DNA from: CAZTAR01 sp043813895
GTDB lineage: Bacteria; Planctomycetota; Phycisphaerae; UBA1845; UTPLA1
Direction of reading: 5' to 3'
DNA: 64,000 bases
Assembly (NCBI GenBank): GCA_043813895.1
Contig: JBDRKQ010000102.1
Location: 4,179-68,178, forward strand
Shown here: in pieces, positions 25,168 to 33,390 of the stretch
Numbering within the stretch: position 1 is the stretch's first letter
Layout of the letters: each line of letters starts with the position of its first letter
Position numbers and translations under genes: made by a program
The notes under the pieces: generated by a model
What the model was told of the DNA's origin: nothing
Seen by the model: only the letters and a program-made list of their open reading frames with translations
Databases searched by the model: none

Positions 25168-26841
25168 CTAATACCTGCCGGCCACGCGCGTCACTTCCTC
25201 GACGGTGGTGACGCCTTGGCGGATCTTCTCGACACCGTCATCCACCAGAAAGGCCATCCCGTTGGCCTTCGCCTTCGTGCGGATGGTCTCCGACGGTTCA
25301 CAGTTGACAACCATCTCGCAATACTCGTCAGTCAGCTCGAAGAGTTCGTACACGCCCACGCGTCCGACGTAGCCCGTGCCGACACAGCGGGGACAGCCCT
25401 TGCCGCGCATCGGCTGGAAATCGAGGCTTTCTGGATCGAGGCCGATGGCGCGCAGCAAGAACGGCGGTGGCGAATCCGGCTCCGCGCAATCGCTGCAGAC
25501 CTTCCGGCAAAGTCGCTGCGCCAATACGCCAAGCAAGGAAGACGAGATCAGGTATTCGGCGATCCCGAGATCGCGCATCCTCGCGATCGCACCGATCGAA
25601 TCGTTCGTATGCACGGTGCTCAGGACGAGGTGTCCCGTCAGTGAGGCCTGCACGGAAATCTGGGCCGTTTCGTTGTCGCGAATCTCTCCGACCATGATGA
25701 CGTCGGGGTCCTGGCGGAGGACTGACCGCAGACCGCTGGCGAAGGTCAGATCCGCATCCGGATTCACCTGCACCTGCCTGATGAGGCTGGTTCGATACTC
25801 GACGGGATCCTCGATGGCGATGATGTTCTTCTGTGGCGAGGCGACGGTCTTTATCGCGGCGTAGAGGGTCGTCGACTTGCCGGAGCCGGTCGGCCCCGAC
25901 ACGAGAATCATGCCGTAGGCGTTCGAGACCAGGGCGTGGAAGCGTTCGAGCGTGCCCGGCCCCATCCCCAGGGCCTGTAATGAAATCGACTCCGATTCGT
26001 TCCTCAGGAGCCGCATCACCACCGCCTCGCCGAAAACCGAGGGCAGAATGGACACGCGGATGATGACCTCGGTGTCGCCGGAACGATGGTGAATCGCACC
26101 GTCCTGGGGCGCCCGGGTTTGTGAGATATCCAGACGAGAAACCACCTTGATGCGCGAGACGAGCGCGCGGTGCAGGCCCAGCGGCGGCGCGGCGACCTCG
26201 CGAAGCACGCCGTCCACGCGGATTCGGATGCGGAGTTCTCGTTCGCCGGGTTCAATGTGGATGTCGGAGGCGCCTTGGCGGACTGCGGCATTAATGAGAT
26301 CGTCAACAAGGCGGATGACTGGCTGGCTTCCGTCGCCGCCTTCCCCGTCGGGGACTTCAATCGCCCGGAGTGACTCCGCGACGGAAGACTGTTCCAGGTA
26401 TTGGCTGGCGCCGTAGGCCCGCTCGATGATCCCGAGGACGTCGCTACGCCTGCCGACGCAGACATCCACCTCCTGCCTCGTGTGCCGCCGTACCTGATCG
26501 ATGCCGGTGAGGTCGTTCGGATCCTCCATGACCAGCGTGATGATGCCATCGAGAGAAAAGAGCGGAAACATCACGTGCCGGCGGGCGAGTTCTTCGGACA
26601 GAATCTCCAGATTCTGCAAGCGCGGGATGAAATCGGTCAGATCACAGAAGGGTAGTCCGAGACTCATAGCATGCACGGCATCGATTTCCGTGGTGCTGAG
26701 CATGCGCAGGGAGCGCAGGGCGCTCTCGAAGTCCGTCGATTCCTCCTGGGCGCGCTGCTCGATCTTCTCGACTTCGGCGGGCGACAAGATCCCGGACGAG
26801 AGCAGTTGGTCTCTTAATTGATCACACATTCCCAGCGACAC
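25168..26841 (-). CDS. PilB/GspE-type assembly ATPase
   Basis: This 557-residue hexameric ATPase powers pilus or pseudopilus extension. An N-terminal MshEN-like domain covers about residues 1-150. The catalytic part has GASDIHIEPGERELRIRIR, Walker A GPTGSGKSTT, the Asp box NIIAIEDPVEYRT, Walker B RQDPDVIMVGEIRDNET and the His box HLVLSTVHTNDS. Two CxxC pairs (CSDC and CPRC) form the C-terminal zinc site typical of PilB/GspE. GTG at 26841 is chosen because GGAGG lies about seven bases before it. It overlaps the end of the upstream PilZ gene by 20 bases. Confidence 0.94.
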   Translation of the reverse strand: MSLGMCDQLRDQLLSSGILSPAEVEKIEQRAQEESTDFESALRSLRMLSTTEIDAVHAMSLGLPFCDLTDFIPRLQNLEILSEELARRHVMFPLFSLDGIITLVMEDPNDLTGIDQVRRHTRQEVDVCVGRRSDVLGIIERAYGASQYLEQSSVAESLRAIEVPDGEGGDGSQPVIRLVDDLINAAVRQGASDIHIEPGERELRIRIRVDGVLREVAAPPLGLHRALVSRIKVVSRLDISQTRAPQDGAIHHRSGDTEVIIRVSILPSVFGEAVVMRLLRNESESISLQALGMGPGTLERFHALVSNAYGMILVSGPTGSGKSTTLYAAIKTVASPQKNIIAIEDPVEYRTSLIRQVQVNPDADLTFASGLRSVLRQDPDVIMVGEIRDNETAQISVQASLTGHLVLSTVHTNDSIGAIARMRDLGIAEYLISSSLLGVLAQRLCRKVCSDCAEPDSPPPFLLRAIGLDPESLDFQPMRGKGCPRCVGTGYVGRVGVYELFELTDEYCEMVVNCEPSETIRTKAKANGMAFLVDDGVEKIRQGVTTVEEVTRVAGRY

Positions 26842-27268
26842 CGGCCCCTCCGATCGCTACGGGTTGTTTGTCGGCCTCGTATTGCCCCGCGACAGACTGG
26901 ATGAGCTTCTGTTCATCGTGCCCGCCGGGGTTGGTGAACTGGACGCCGATCTTGTAGGTGGGCTTGTGATCCGACATGACACAGCGTCGAACAACGCCCT
27001 GCACCACGAGATCGCGTGCATGACAATCGAGCCCGTCGGCAACGCCTGAAACGTGGAGCACCAGGCGCAGATTCTTCGGGATGAAGATGCCCGTGACGAA
27101 CCCGAGCCCTCCTTTGCCGACGTCGAGGACGGCCAAGCCGCCGAGCGCGCCGGGATAGCTCACACGAAACTGATCGGCGTGATCCACATGAGGCTCGATT
27201 CGAACCTCATACTTCGTTTCGTGACGCTGAAACTGCCTTGCCCGCGCGCTAATCGACTCCGAGTCCAT
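26822..27268 (-). CDS. PilZ-domain protein, likely c-di-GMP receptor
   Basis: This 148-residue protein is a single PilZ domain. The RxxxR-type motif RQFQR is at residues ~11-15, and a D-x-G-x-G-G segment appears later as LDVGKGGLGF, where Ser is replaced by Gly. The C-terminal strand YKIGVQFTNP is typical. PilZ domains bind cyclic di-GMP and control pili, flagella or exopolysaccharide. It is the first gene of the pilus cluster and overlaps the PilB gene by 20 bases, so it likely tunes that ATPase. Ligand binding is inferred because the second motif is degenerate. Confidence 0.75.
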   Translation of the reverse strand: MDSESISARARQFQRHETKYEVRIEPHVDHADQFRVSYPGALGGLAVLDVGKGGLGFVTGIFIPKNLRLVLHVSGVADGLDCHARDLVVQGVVRRCVMSDHKPTYKIGVQFTNPGGHDEQKLIQSVAGQYEADKQPVAIGGAGVAGNV

Positions 27269-27410
27269 GATGGCGACTTATCGGTAAGATCACCGCGGCA
27301 GTTCATATAAGAAGCGCAGAGTCGCATTGGGAAGATCGGCTCGCCGGGGACGTGTTTTCCGGACATCGATGGGAATGGTGATCGTCAAAAGCGATTCACA
27401 CTTGTCCGCT

Positions 27411-28223
27411 TCAACTCTGAGCGATTACGTCATTGGTCAGACGCTCGATGCCCTCAACTTCTACGCTGATCCGGTCGCCGGGCTTGAGGAAGACCTTCGG
27501 ATTCCTCGCGAACCCGACACCGGCCGGGGTGCCGGTAAGAATCACCGTCCCGGGCAATAGCGTGAACTGGTGGGAGAGATAGCTCACCAGCCGCGGGACC
27601 GAGAACAGCATGTCGGCAGTGTTGCCGTCCTGCATCGTCTCCCCATTGAGGAAGGAGCGAATCCGCAGAGCGGCGGGCTCCAATTCGTCGCGCGTCACGA
27701 TCACAGGCCCGAGCGGACAGAACGTGTCGAAGCTCTTTGCGCGTGCCCACTGCTTGTCGCGGCGTTTTTGGCAGTCTCTGGCCGTCACATCGTTGGCGCA
27801 TGTGTAGCCGATGATATGATCGAGCGCGCGGGACTCGGCAACGTCCCTCGCGGCCGTGCCGATCACGACCGCCAACTCGGCTTCGAAGTCGACTTCATCA
27901 GGCGCGGAACGCGGCAATGCGATCGGCTCGTCCGGGCCGATAACGGCAGTCGTCGCCTTCAGAAAGACCAGGGGTTCCGCGGGAAGATCGGCGGCGGCGG
28001 TCTCGGCGGCGCTCATCTCGGCCGCGTGCTCACGGTAGTTCCTCCCCACGGCGAAGACATTCGGTGGATCGATCGGCGCCAGACGCCGAACGACGTCAAC
28101 CGGCTCACCGGCAAGAGAGTATTCGCCGAACAGGTCGCCGACAAGGGGCATCGCCCGTCGCGCGTCGAGGCACTCGCCCCATTGCACGCGCCCCCGCGAA
28201 TCCACGAACCGTATGAGCTTCAT
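27411..28223 (-). CDS. Fumarylacetoacetate hydrolase-family protein
   Basis: This 270-residue protein has the FAH fold. Motifs are GRNYREHAAEM near residue 65, DEVDFEAELAVVIG with the metal-binding acidic residues, and IGYTCANDVTARDCQ. A late TGTPAGVGFARNPKVFLKPGDRISVEVEGIE also fits. Family members are 2-hydroxyhepta-2,4-diene-dioate isomerases, acylpyruvases or oxaloacetate decarboxylases acting on small 2-keto acids. ATG at 28223 is chosen because GGAAGGA lies six bases upstream; an open frame extending to 28805 runs over a palindromic repeat. A reaction cannot be assigned from sequence. Confidence 0.9.
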   Translation of the reverse strand: MKLIRFVDSRGRVQWGECLDARRAMPLVGDLFGEYSLAGEPVDVVRRLAPIDPPNVFAVGRNYREHAAEMSAAETAAADLPAEPLVFLKATTAVIGPDEPIALPRSAPDEVDFEAELAVVIGTAARDVAESRALDHIIGYTCANDVTARDCQKRRDKQWARAKSFDTFCPLGPVIVTRDELEPAALRIRSFLNGETMQDGNTADMLFSVPRLVSYLSHQFTLLPGTVILTGTPAGVGFARNPKVFLKPGDRISVEVEGIERLTNDVIAQS

Positions 28224-28267
28224 CAACGTTCCTTCCCGCTCGGCCGGTAAGATCGCGTCCCAAGAGC

Positions 28268-28323
28268 CTTGTGGCACAGGCGTCTCGCCTGTGTCGACAC
28301 CGACGGGACGGCGGTGCCACAAG
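28268..28323. repeat. Nested palindrome between RND pump and FAH-family gene
   Basis: CTTGTGGCAC (28268-28277) and GTGCCACAAG (28314-28323) are perfect 10-bp inverted arms. Within them CACAGGCG (28275-28282) and CGCCTGTG (28286-28293) form an 8-bp stem with a TCT loop. There is no T run after the stem. It may be a mobile palindromic repeat that also shapes the transcript between the two genes. Confidence 0.65.
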
Positions 28324-28351
28324 CGTATTAGGACACACTCCAAACGGCGCG

Positions 28352-31300
28352 TCAGCCTGTCTGCGACGCTGCCTCCGGCGCCCCTGTCGGTGCAGATTGC
28401 ACGGGCTGTCTTCCGAAGAGTATCATTCCGATCCGCGCCCTCGCCCCGATGAAGAGCGACAGCACCGCGGGAACGACGATCAGGGTAAAGACCGTGGAGA
28501 ACAGCAGCCCGCCAAGCACGACCGCCCCGACGCCGCGGTAAAGTTCGGCGCCGGCGCCGGGTCGAATGACCAACAGTAGCTGCCCGAAGAAGGTCGTCAG
28601 CACGGTCATGAAGATCGGACGAATCCTCGTGCGGACCGCGTCCGTAATGGCCTTCTGCGGTTCCACGCCGTAGCGAATGAAGTTGAGCGCTTGATGCACA
28701 ATCAGGATACCGTTGTTCACGACGATGCCGAGCAGGATGACGAAGCCCAGGATCGTCAGCATGTCGAGCTGCTGGACGGTCATGGCCGGGTCGCTCCAGG
28801 TCCAAACGTTGACGACGTAAAGACCGACGAAACCGCCGACGACGGCAAAGGGTACCGTGAAGATGATGACGAACGGATAGGCGAACGACTCAAAGAGCCC
28901 CGCCATCAGGAGGTAGACGACCAACACCGAAAGCGCGAGCAGCCACTTGAGCGAATCCCACGTGCTCTTGAGCTTATCCGCGTTGCCGGCAAGCCCCACG
29001 ATGACGTCCGGCGAGATCCGGAGCTTGTGCTCGCCGTATCCCTCGCCGCGCATCGGAGCGATGATCTCATCCTGGATCGTATCGATGACCTCACCCAGAG
29101 AGATGCCTTCCGGCGGCCGCACGGTCAACTTGACGGCCCGTTGGGTTTCAATGTGGGCGATCTCCTGCGGCGCCGTAGCCCTCTCGATCCCACAGACGGA
29201 ACTGAGGGGCACGACTTGGCCTGTCGGAGTGGAGATGGGAACGCTGGAGATCATGTCGGTCGCGCTGCGGCCGCTAGTGGGGTCTTCGGTGCCCGACACC
29301 TTGACGGTCAGGTCGATGCTCTTCCCGCCCTCGCGATACTGCCCGATGATGCGACCGTCGCCACACGCGCGGACGATGGAGCCGATGTCGGCGACGGTGA
29401 GCCCGAGATCGCCCGCCCGAACGCGATCGGGAATAAGGCGGTCCTCTCGCTGGGGCAGGTAAAAGTTCCGCGGGTTGGGTTCGGGCGGGCGACCGCCGAA
29501 CTTCTCCATGCACGCGAGCATCGTCTGCTGGCCGGCCGCGATCACCTCGTCCATGTCCTTGCCGCGAATCTCGATCTCGACGTCGTTGCCTGAACCGACG
29601 GAGAAGATGGGCGCCTGAAAGAAGATGGCGAACGAGTCAGGGATGCTGAAGCCGGTGGAGTTCAGAACGTTCGTGAGGGGCTTGACAACCTCGGGATTCT
29701 CGCTCGAACAGCCCATGAAACAGGTGCCGTTCCAGGCGACGAAGAAGAAGTTCTCGATCGGCGGCGGCGGTACGCGCCACTCCGCGATCTCCCGTTTGAT
29801 CTCACGCTCGTGAAGCTTGGCTTTTCTTCGCTCTTCGCGCGGAGCCTCGGGATTGCGTCGCACGGCGGCGGCCGCCTCCAACTCGGCCATCTTGCCGGGA
29901 ACGACGAAACCCTCGACCGTCTGTTCCCACCGTGTGATCAATTGCTCGTATTCGGGCGTGCCTGCATCGACCTCCCAGAACGGACGGATGCCGACAAGCC
30001 CCTTCGCGGGATCGCCGTCCTCGAGGATCTTGGCGATTCGGTTGAACTCGACCGTGTTGTAGCCGGGCGGCGTGTTGAGAAAACCGAAAATGAGGTTCTG
30101 GTTCCCGCCCGGCAGGTAGCTCGGCTCCGGTGCGAGCACGTAACTGAGCACCACGGATGCAACGGTGAGCACGCCCACCACCGCGAGTCGTGTCAGGACG
30201 CGCCCGTTGATCCACCCAACAAGGCTGGCCACGGCATGTGCGAACCGGCCGGCACCCTCTTCCGCGGTCGTGCGTGTCCCCGCGAGAATGCGTGCCGCAA
30301 CGGTGGGAATGACGGTCACGGAGACGACGAGTGACAGCGCGACGGCACCGCTGATGGCGATGGCGATGTCGCGGAAGAGCTGGCCCGCCTCTTCTTCGAG
30401 GAACACGATGGGCAGGAAGACGACCATCGTGGTCAGCGAGTTGGCCAGCACGGCCCCCCAGACCTCGGACGCACCGTCGGAAGCAGCCTGTTGGCGGGAC
30501 TTGCCCATCTCGCGATGCCGAAAGATGTTTTCGAGTACGACGATCGCGTTGTCCAGAACCATGCCGACAGCGAACGCCAGGCCCGCCAGCATCACGACGT
30601 TGATGTTCCGCCCGGCCAACGGGATCACGATGAACGTGCCGATGACCGAAATGGGAATCGCGAGGCCGACAACGACGGTCCCACTGAAGCTCCGCAGGAA
30701 TATGAGCAGCACGGCCAGAGCGAGTATGCCGCCGAAGACGATGTTGCTCCGAACCAAACCGATCGCGGAGAGGATGTAGACGGTCTCGTCGTAGACCTGC
30801 GTCAGCTCCAACCTCAGATGGCGCGGGCCGAGTATCTCCTCGTTGACGCGGTCGATCGCGGTCCGCAGGCCCTCCATGACCTGAATGACATTGGAGCCGG
30901 TCTCGCGATAGGCCGGTATGGCGATGACCTCTCTGCCCTCGCTACGAACGAAGCCGTACTGCTTCTTGAACGTGTCCCGGACTTCCGCAACATCGCCGAC
31001 GCGGACTGGCCCTCCCTCGCCCGTGCGGATGACAGTGCGGCGGACGTCCGCCAGCGAGCCGAACTGACCCATCGTCCGGATGACAATGTCACGCTTTCCC
31101 TGGGAGCTGTTGCCGGCAGAAACGTTCGTGTTCTGGGTTTGGAGGGCGGTTTGCAGTTCGCGGAATGTGATTCCCGCTCGGGCAAGCTTGAGGGCGTCCA
31201 CGACAACCTGGATCTCCCGCACGCGACCGCCGAACAGCCTCACCGAGGAGACGCCTTCGACGCGCTCGAGGATGGGCTTGACGTCCTCGTCGATAAACTT

Positions 31301-31801
31301 GTACAGCTCGGGCACGTTGACGCCCGGATCGTCGCTCGACAGGATGATCCAGGCGATGGCCTCCTCGCCAAATGGCCGACCGCTCTGCACGATCGGGTTG
31401 TCGAACTCGTTGATGGGTATCTGATAGACGACGCGCCGCAAGGCGTCCGACACGTCCTGCTTCGCGATGTCGATGTCGACGCCGACCTGGAACTCGAGCT
31501 GCACCGTGCCCGAGCCTCGGCTGGAACTGCTCGTGAGTTTCCGGAGGTTCGTGACGCTCTTGAGCATCTCCTCCTGCGGATCGACGATCTCGCGCTCCAC
31601 TTCCTCGGGGCTCGCCCCTTCCCAGCTCGTGCTGACCGAGACGACCGGCTCGTCGAGGTCGGGCGTGAGCTGTACAGGTACGCGTACAGGCGAAGGGACG
31701 ATCGAAGGAGGCACGATCGTGAGCAGGCCGAAGAGCACGAGCAGAATGACGCCGACCGCGACCTTGACCGGGTTATTGATGAAGACGTCAACTAGGTGCA
31801 T
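28352..31801 (-). CDS. RND-family efflux transporter, inner-membrane subunit
   Basis: This 1149-residue protein is a full AcrB/MexB-like RND pump with one N-terminal helix, two large periplasmic loops and two groups of helices. The first transmembrane group contains FRSFSGTVVVGLAIPISVIGTF, GLAFAVGMVLDNAIVVLENIFRH (RND motif A region) and AISGAVALSLVVSVTVIPTVA. The second contains LDMLTILGFVILLGIVVNNGIL. The second periplasmic loop is about 400 residues and carries an insertion near residues 655-700 rich in charged residues. It works with the adjacent adaptor; no TolC-like channel is encoded nearby. The substrate is not predictable, and the trimeric proton-driven mechanism is family knowledge. 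Confidence 0.93.
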   Translation of the reverse strand: MHLVDVFINNPVKVAVGVILLVLFGLLTIVPPSIVPSPVRVPVQLTPDLDEPVVSVSTSWEGASPEEVEREIVDPQEEMLKSVTNLRKLTSSSSRGSGTVQLEFQVGVDIDIAKQDVSDALRRVVYQIPINEFDNPIVQSGRPFGEEAIAWIILSSDDPGVNVPELYKFIDEDVKPILERVEGVSSVRLFGGRVREIQVVVDALKLARAGITFRELQTALQTQNTNVSAGNSSQGKRDIVIRTMGQFGSLADVRRTVIRTGEGGPVRVGDVAEVRDTFKKQYGFVRSEGREVIAIPAYRETGSNVIQVMEGLRTAIDRVNEEILGPRHLRLELTQVYDETVYILSAIGLVRSNIVFGGILALAVLLIFLRSFSGTVVVGLAIPISVIGTFIVIPLAGRNINVVMLAGLAFAVGMVLDNAIVVLENIFRHREMGKSRQQAASDGASEVWGAVLANSLTTMVVFLPIVFLEEEAGQLFRDIAIAISGAVALSLVVSVTVIPTVAARILAGTRTTAEEGAGRFAHAVASLVGWINGRVLTRLAVVGVLTVASVVLSYVLAPEPSYLPGGNQNLIFGFLNTPPGYNTVEFNRIAKILEDGDPAKGLVGIRPFWEVDAGTPEYEQLITRWEQTVEGFVVPGKMAELEAAAAVRRNPEAPREERRKAKLHEREIKREIAEWRVPPPPIENFFFVAWNGTCFMGCSSENPEVVKPLTNVLNSTGFSIPDSFAIFFQAPIFSVGSGNDVEIEIRGKDMDEVIAAGQQTMLACMEKFGGRPPEPNPRNFYLPQREDRLIPDRVRAGDLGLTVADIGSIVRACGDGRIIGQYREGGKSIDLTVKVSGTEDPTSGRSATDMISSVPISTPTGQVVPLSSVCGIERATAPQEIAHIETQRAVKLTVRPPEGISLGEVIDTIQDEIIAPMRGEGYGEHKLRISPDVIVGLAGNADKLKSTWDSLKWLLALSVLVVYLLMAGLFESFAYPFVIIFTVPFAVVGGFVGLYVVNVWTWSDPAMTVQQLDMLTILGFVILLGIVVNNGILIVHQALNFIRYGVEPQKAITDAVRTRIRPIFMTVLTTFFGQLLLVIRPGAGAELYRGVGAVVLGGLLFSTVFTLIVVPAVLSLFIGARARIGMILFGRQPVQSAPTGAPEAASQTG

Positions 31802-31810
31802 AGGCGCGTT

Positions 31811-33019
31811 CTATCCGCCGTGAGAGGGTTGACTGGCAGCCGCCGGCCCGTCGTCGTCCGGTTGTTGCGACCCTTTTGCACCGGGCGGGGCCGAAACAAT
31901 GACGGGCGTGGGGCGGCCGAGCATGTTCTCGTTTCCGCGAATGACAACTTGATCGCCGGGCGCCAAACCGGGAGCGACAACGGCGACATGGTCGACGATC
32001 TCCGCGACGATCTCTACGGGCAGCGGCATCGCCATCGAGCCGCTCTCGCCGGGACGTACTACATAGACCATCGAGGCCGGCCCGAGCACGACGACGGCAT
32101 CTTTCGACACGACGAGCCGTTGCTTCCTCGGACCCGCCGGCACCGCGGCGCGAACGAACATGCCCGCCTTCAACTCGCCCTCGGGATTGGGCACGTCGAT
32201 CTCCACGGGAAAAGTCCTGGCCTGCGCATCCGCATCGGGCACGACGCGCGAGACCTTTCCCGCAAACGCCCGATTGCCCAGGGCGTCCACTGTGACCTGA
32301 ACCGGCTCGCCCGTGCGGCAATACGCGATGACGGCTTCCGGAACGTCTACACGCACCCGAACAGTCGCCAGATCAACGAGTTCGACAACCGCTCCGCCAC
32401 GTTCGACCCACGAGCCGATCTCGGTGCGCTTGTCAACGATGTACCCGTCGCAAGGCGCCTTAATCTCCGTGCGGGCCAGTTCATCGGCAAGTCGGGCGAC
32501 GACGGCGACTTGCGCCGCCACGGCGTGCCTGGCCTGATCGCATCGTGCCTGTGCGGCATCACGATCGGCCTGCGCGTCGAGGTACTCCTTCTCCGCGCAT
32601 TGCTCGTTCTCGTACAGGCGCGATGTGCGCTCGCGCTCGAACTCGGACTTGCGCAACTCGGCCGCTGCGACCGCCTCGAGCGCCTTCAACTCGGCTTGTC
32701 TAGCCTGGGACTCGGCGAATGCGCATCGAATACTGACGTCGCGAAGCCTACACAGGAGCCGGCCTTTCTCGACACGGTCGCCGCGATCGACTGTCAGCTT
32801 CTCGACCAGCCCCTCGACCTCTGCGGCGATGATCGTCCGGATGCGCGGATGGGCTGTACCCACCAATTGGATTGTCCGGGCGATCTCCTGCTGCTCGACG
32901 GGTGCTACCAGGACGCTGGTGGGACCGAACCCTTGGGCAAGGCAGAAGCCCGGCGCAATCCCGACACTAACGAGAGCGAGGGCCAAGACGCGTGCGAAGC
33001 AGGTATCCGAACGGTACAT
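31811..33019 (-). CDS. RND efflux periplasmic adaptor (HlyD/MFP family)
   Basis: This 402-residue protein has a signal peptide (ARVLALALVSVGIAPGFCLA, about residues 9-28). The barrel-sandwich hybrid domain starts at VLVAPVEQQEIARTI. A helical hairpin rich in Ala/Glu/Arg follows (~95-165), and the second lipoyl half is seen as KAPCDGYIVDKRTEIGSWVERGG. A late beta-barrel domain has the VDVPEAVIAYCRTGEPVQVTVDA segment. It bridges the RND pump to an outer-membrane channel. ATG at 33019 places the signal peptide at the start; an ATG at 33046 adds nine residues. The gene ends nine bases before the pump gene. Confidence 0.9.
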   Translation of the reverse strand: MYRSDTCFARVLALALVSVGIAPGFCLAQGFGPTSVLVAPVEQQEIARTIQLVGTAHPRIRTIIAAEVEGLVEKLTVDRGDRVEKGRLLCRLRDVSIRCAFAESQARQAELKALEAVAAAELRKSEFERERTSRLYENEQCAEKEYLDAQADRDAAQARCDQARHAVAAQVAVVARLADELARTEIKAPCDGYIVDKRTEIGSWVERGGAVVELVDLATVRVRVDVPEAVIAYCRTGEPVQVTVDALGNRAFAGKVSRVVPDADAQARTFPVEIDVPNPEGELKAGMFVRAAVPAGPRKQRLVVSKDAVVVLGPASMVYVVRPGESGSMAMPLPVEIVAEIVDHVAVVAPGLAPGDQVVIRGNENMLGRPTPVIVSAPPGAKGSQQPDDDGPAAASQPSHGG

Positions 33020-33390
33020 CCCGATTCTCGGTCTGGCGGCGAACATCCGAGAATCTTAATACCGGCGGGCTGTTCCCACAACACACGGCCGCGAGGCAAC
33101 CTGCGTGCAAACCCGATCCTCCCTCACGCATTCTCTGACCAGTGCAGCGTTTCAGGTTCACATGTGGCCTGGGCAGACATGAAGCGCGACGGGCAGGGCA
33201 TCCTACCCGCCGGCGTCGGGCTGGACTCGTGGACACTAGATGCGCTAATATGGATATGGAAGCCGCAAGCGGCGCGGTAGCCTCGCTGCCTGACCAGGCG
33301 GGCGGTAGCGCTGGCGCAAGGTGAGCGCGTCATTCTCGGACGCAAGGCTACCATTGCCCACGTGCCGAGAACATTGACAGGGGGAAGCGT
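33020..33390. other. Divergent intergenic region with palindromic element
   Basis: This ~370-bp region separates the efflux operon (minus) and the pseudokinase gene (plus). It contains a palindromic element at 33276-33352 and no supported gene. No strong sigma-70 pair was recognised. The ribosome-binding site AGGGGGA for the pseudokinase ends about six bases before 33391. Confidence 0.5.
33276..33352. repeat. Palindromic element GGTAGCCT...AGGCTACC
   Basis: GGTAGCCTCGC (33276-33286) and GCAAGGCTACC (33342-33352) are inverted with one mismatch in 11. Between them are GGCGGTAGCG-type internal half-copies. It is one more member of the short palindromic repeats seen across the window. Confidence 0.5.

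Noticed and set aside
27269..27410. Possible promoter before the PilZ gene (TTCCCA-17-TTATAT)
   Set aside because: Both boxes match poorly; I could not justify a regulatory call.
28224..28805. Upstream extension of the FAH-family frame
   Set aside because: It runs over a palindromic repeat and into the RND gene; the ATG at 28223 has a strong ribosome-binding site.
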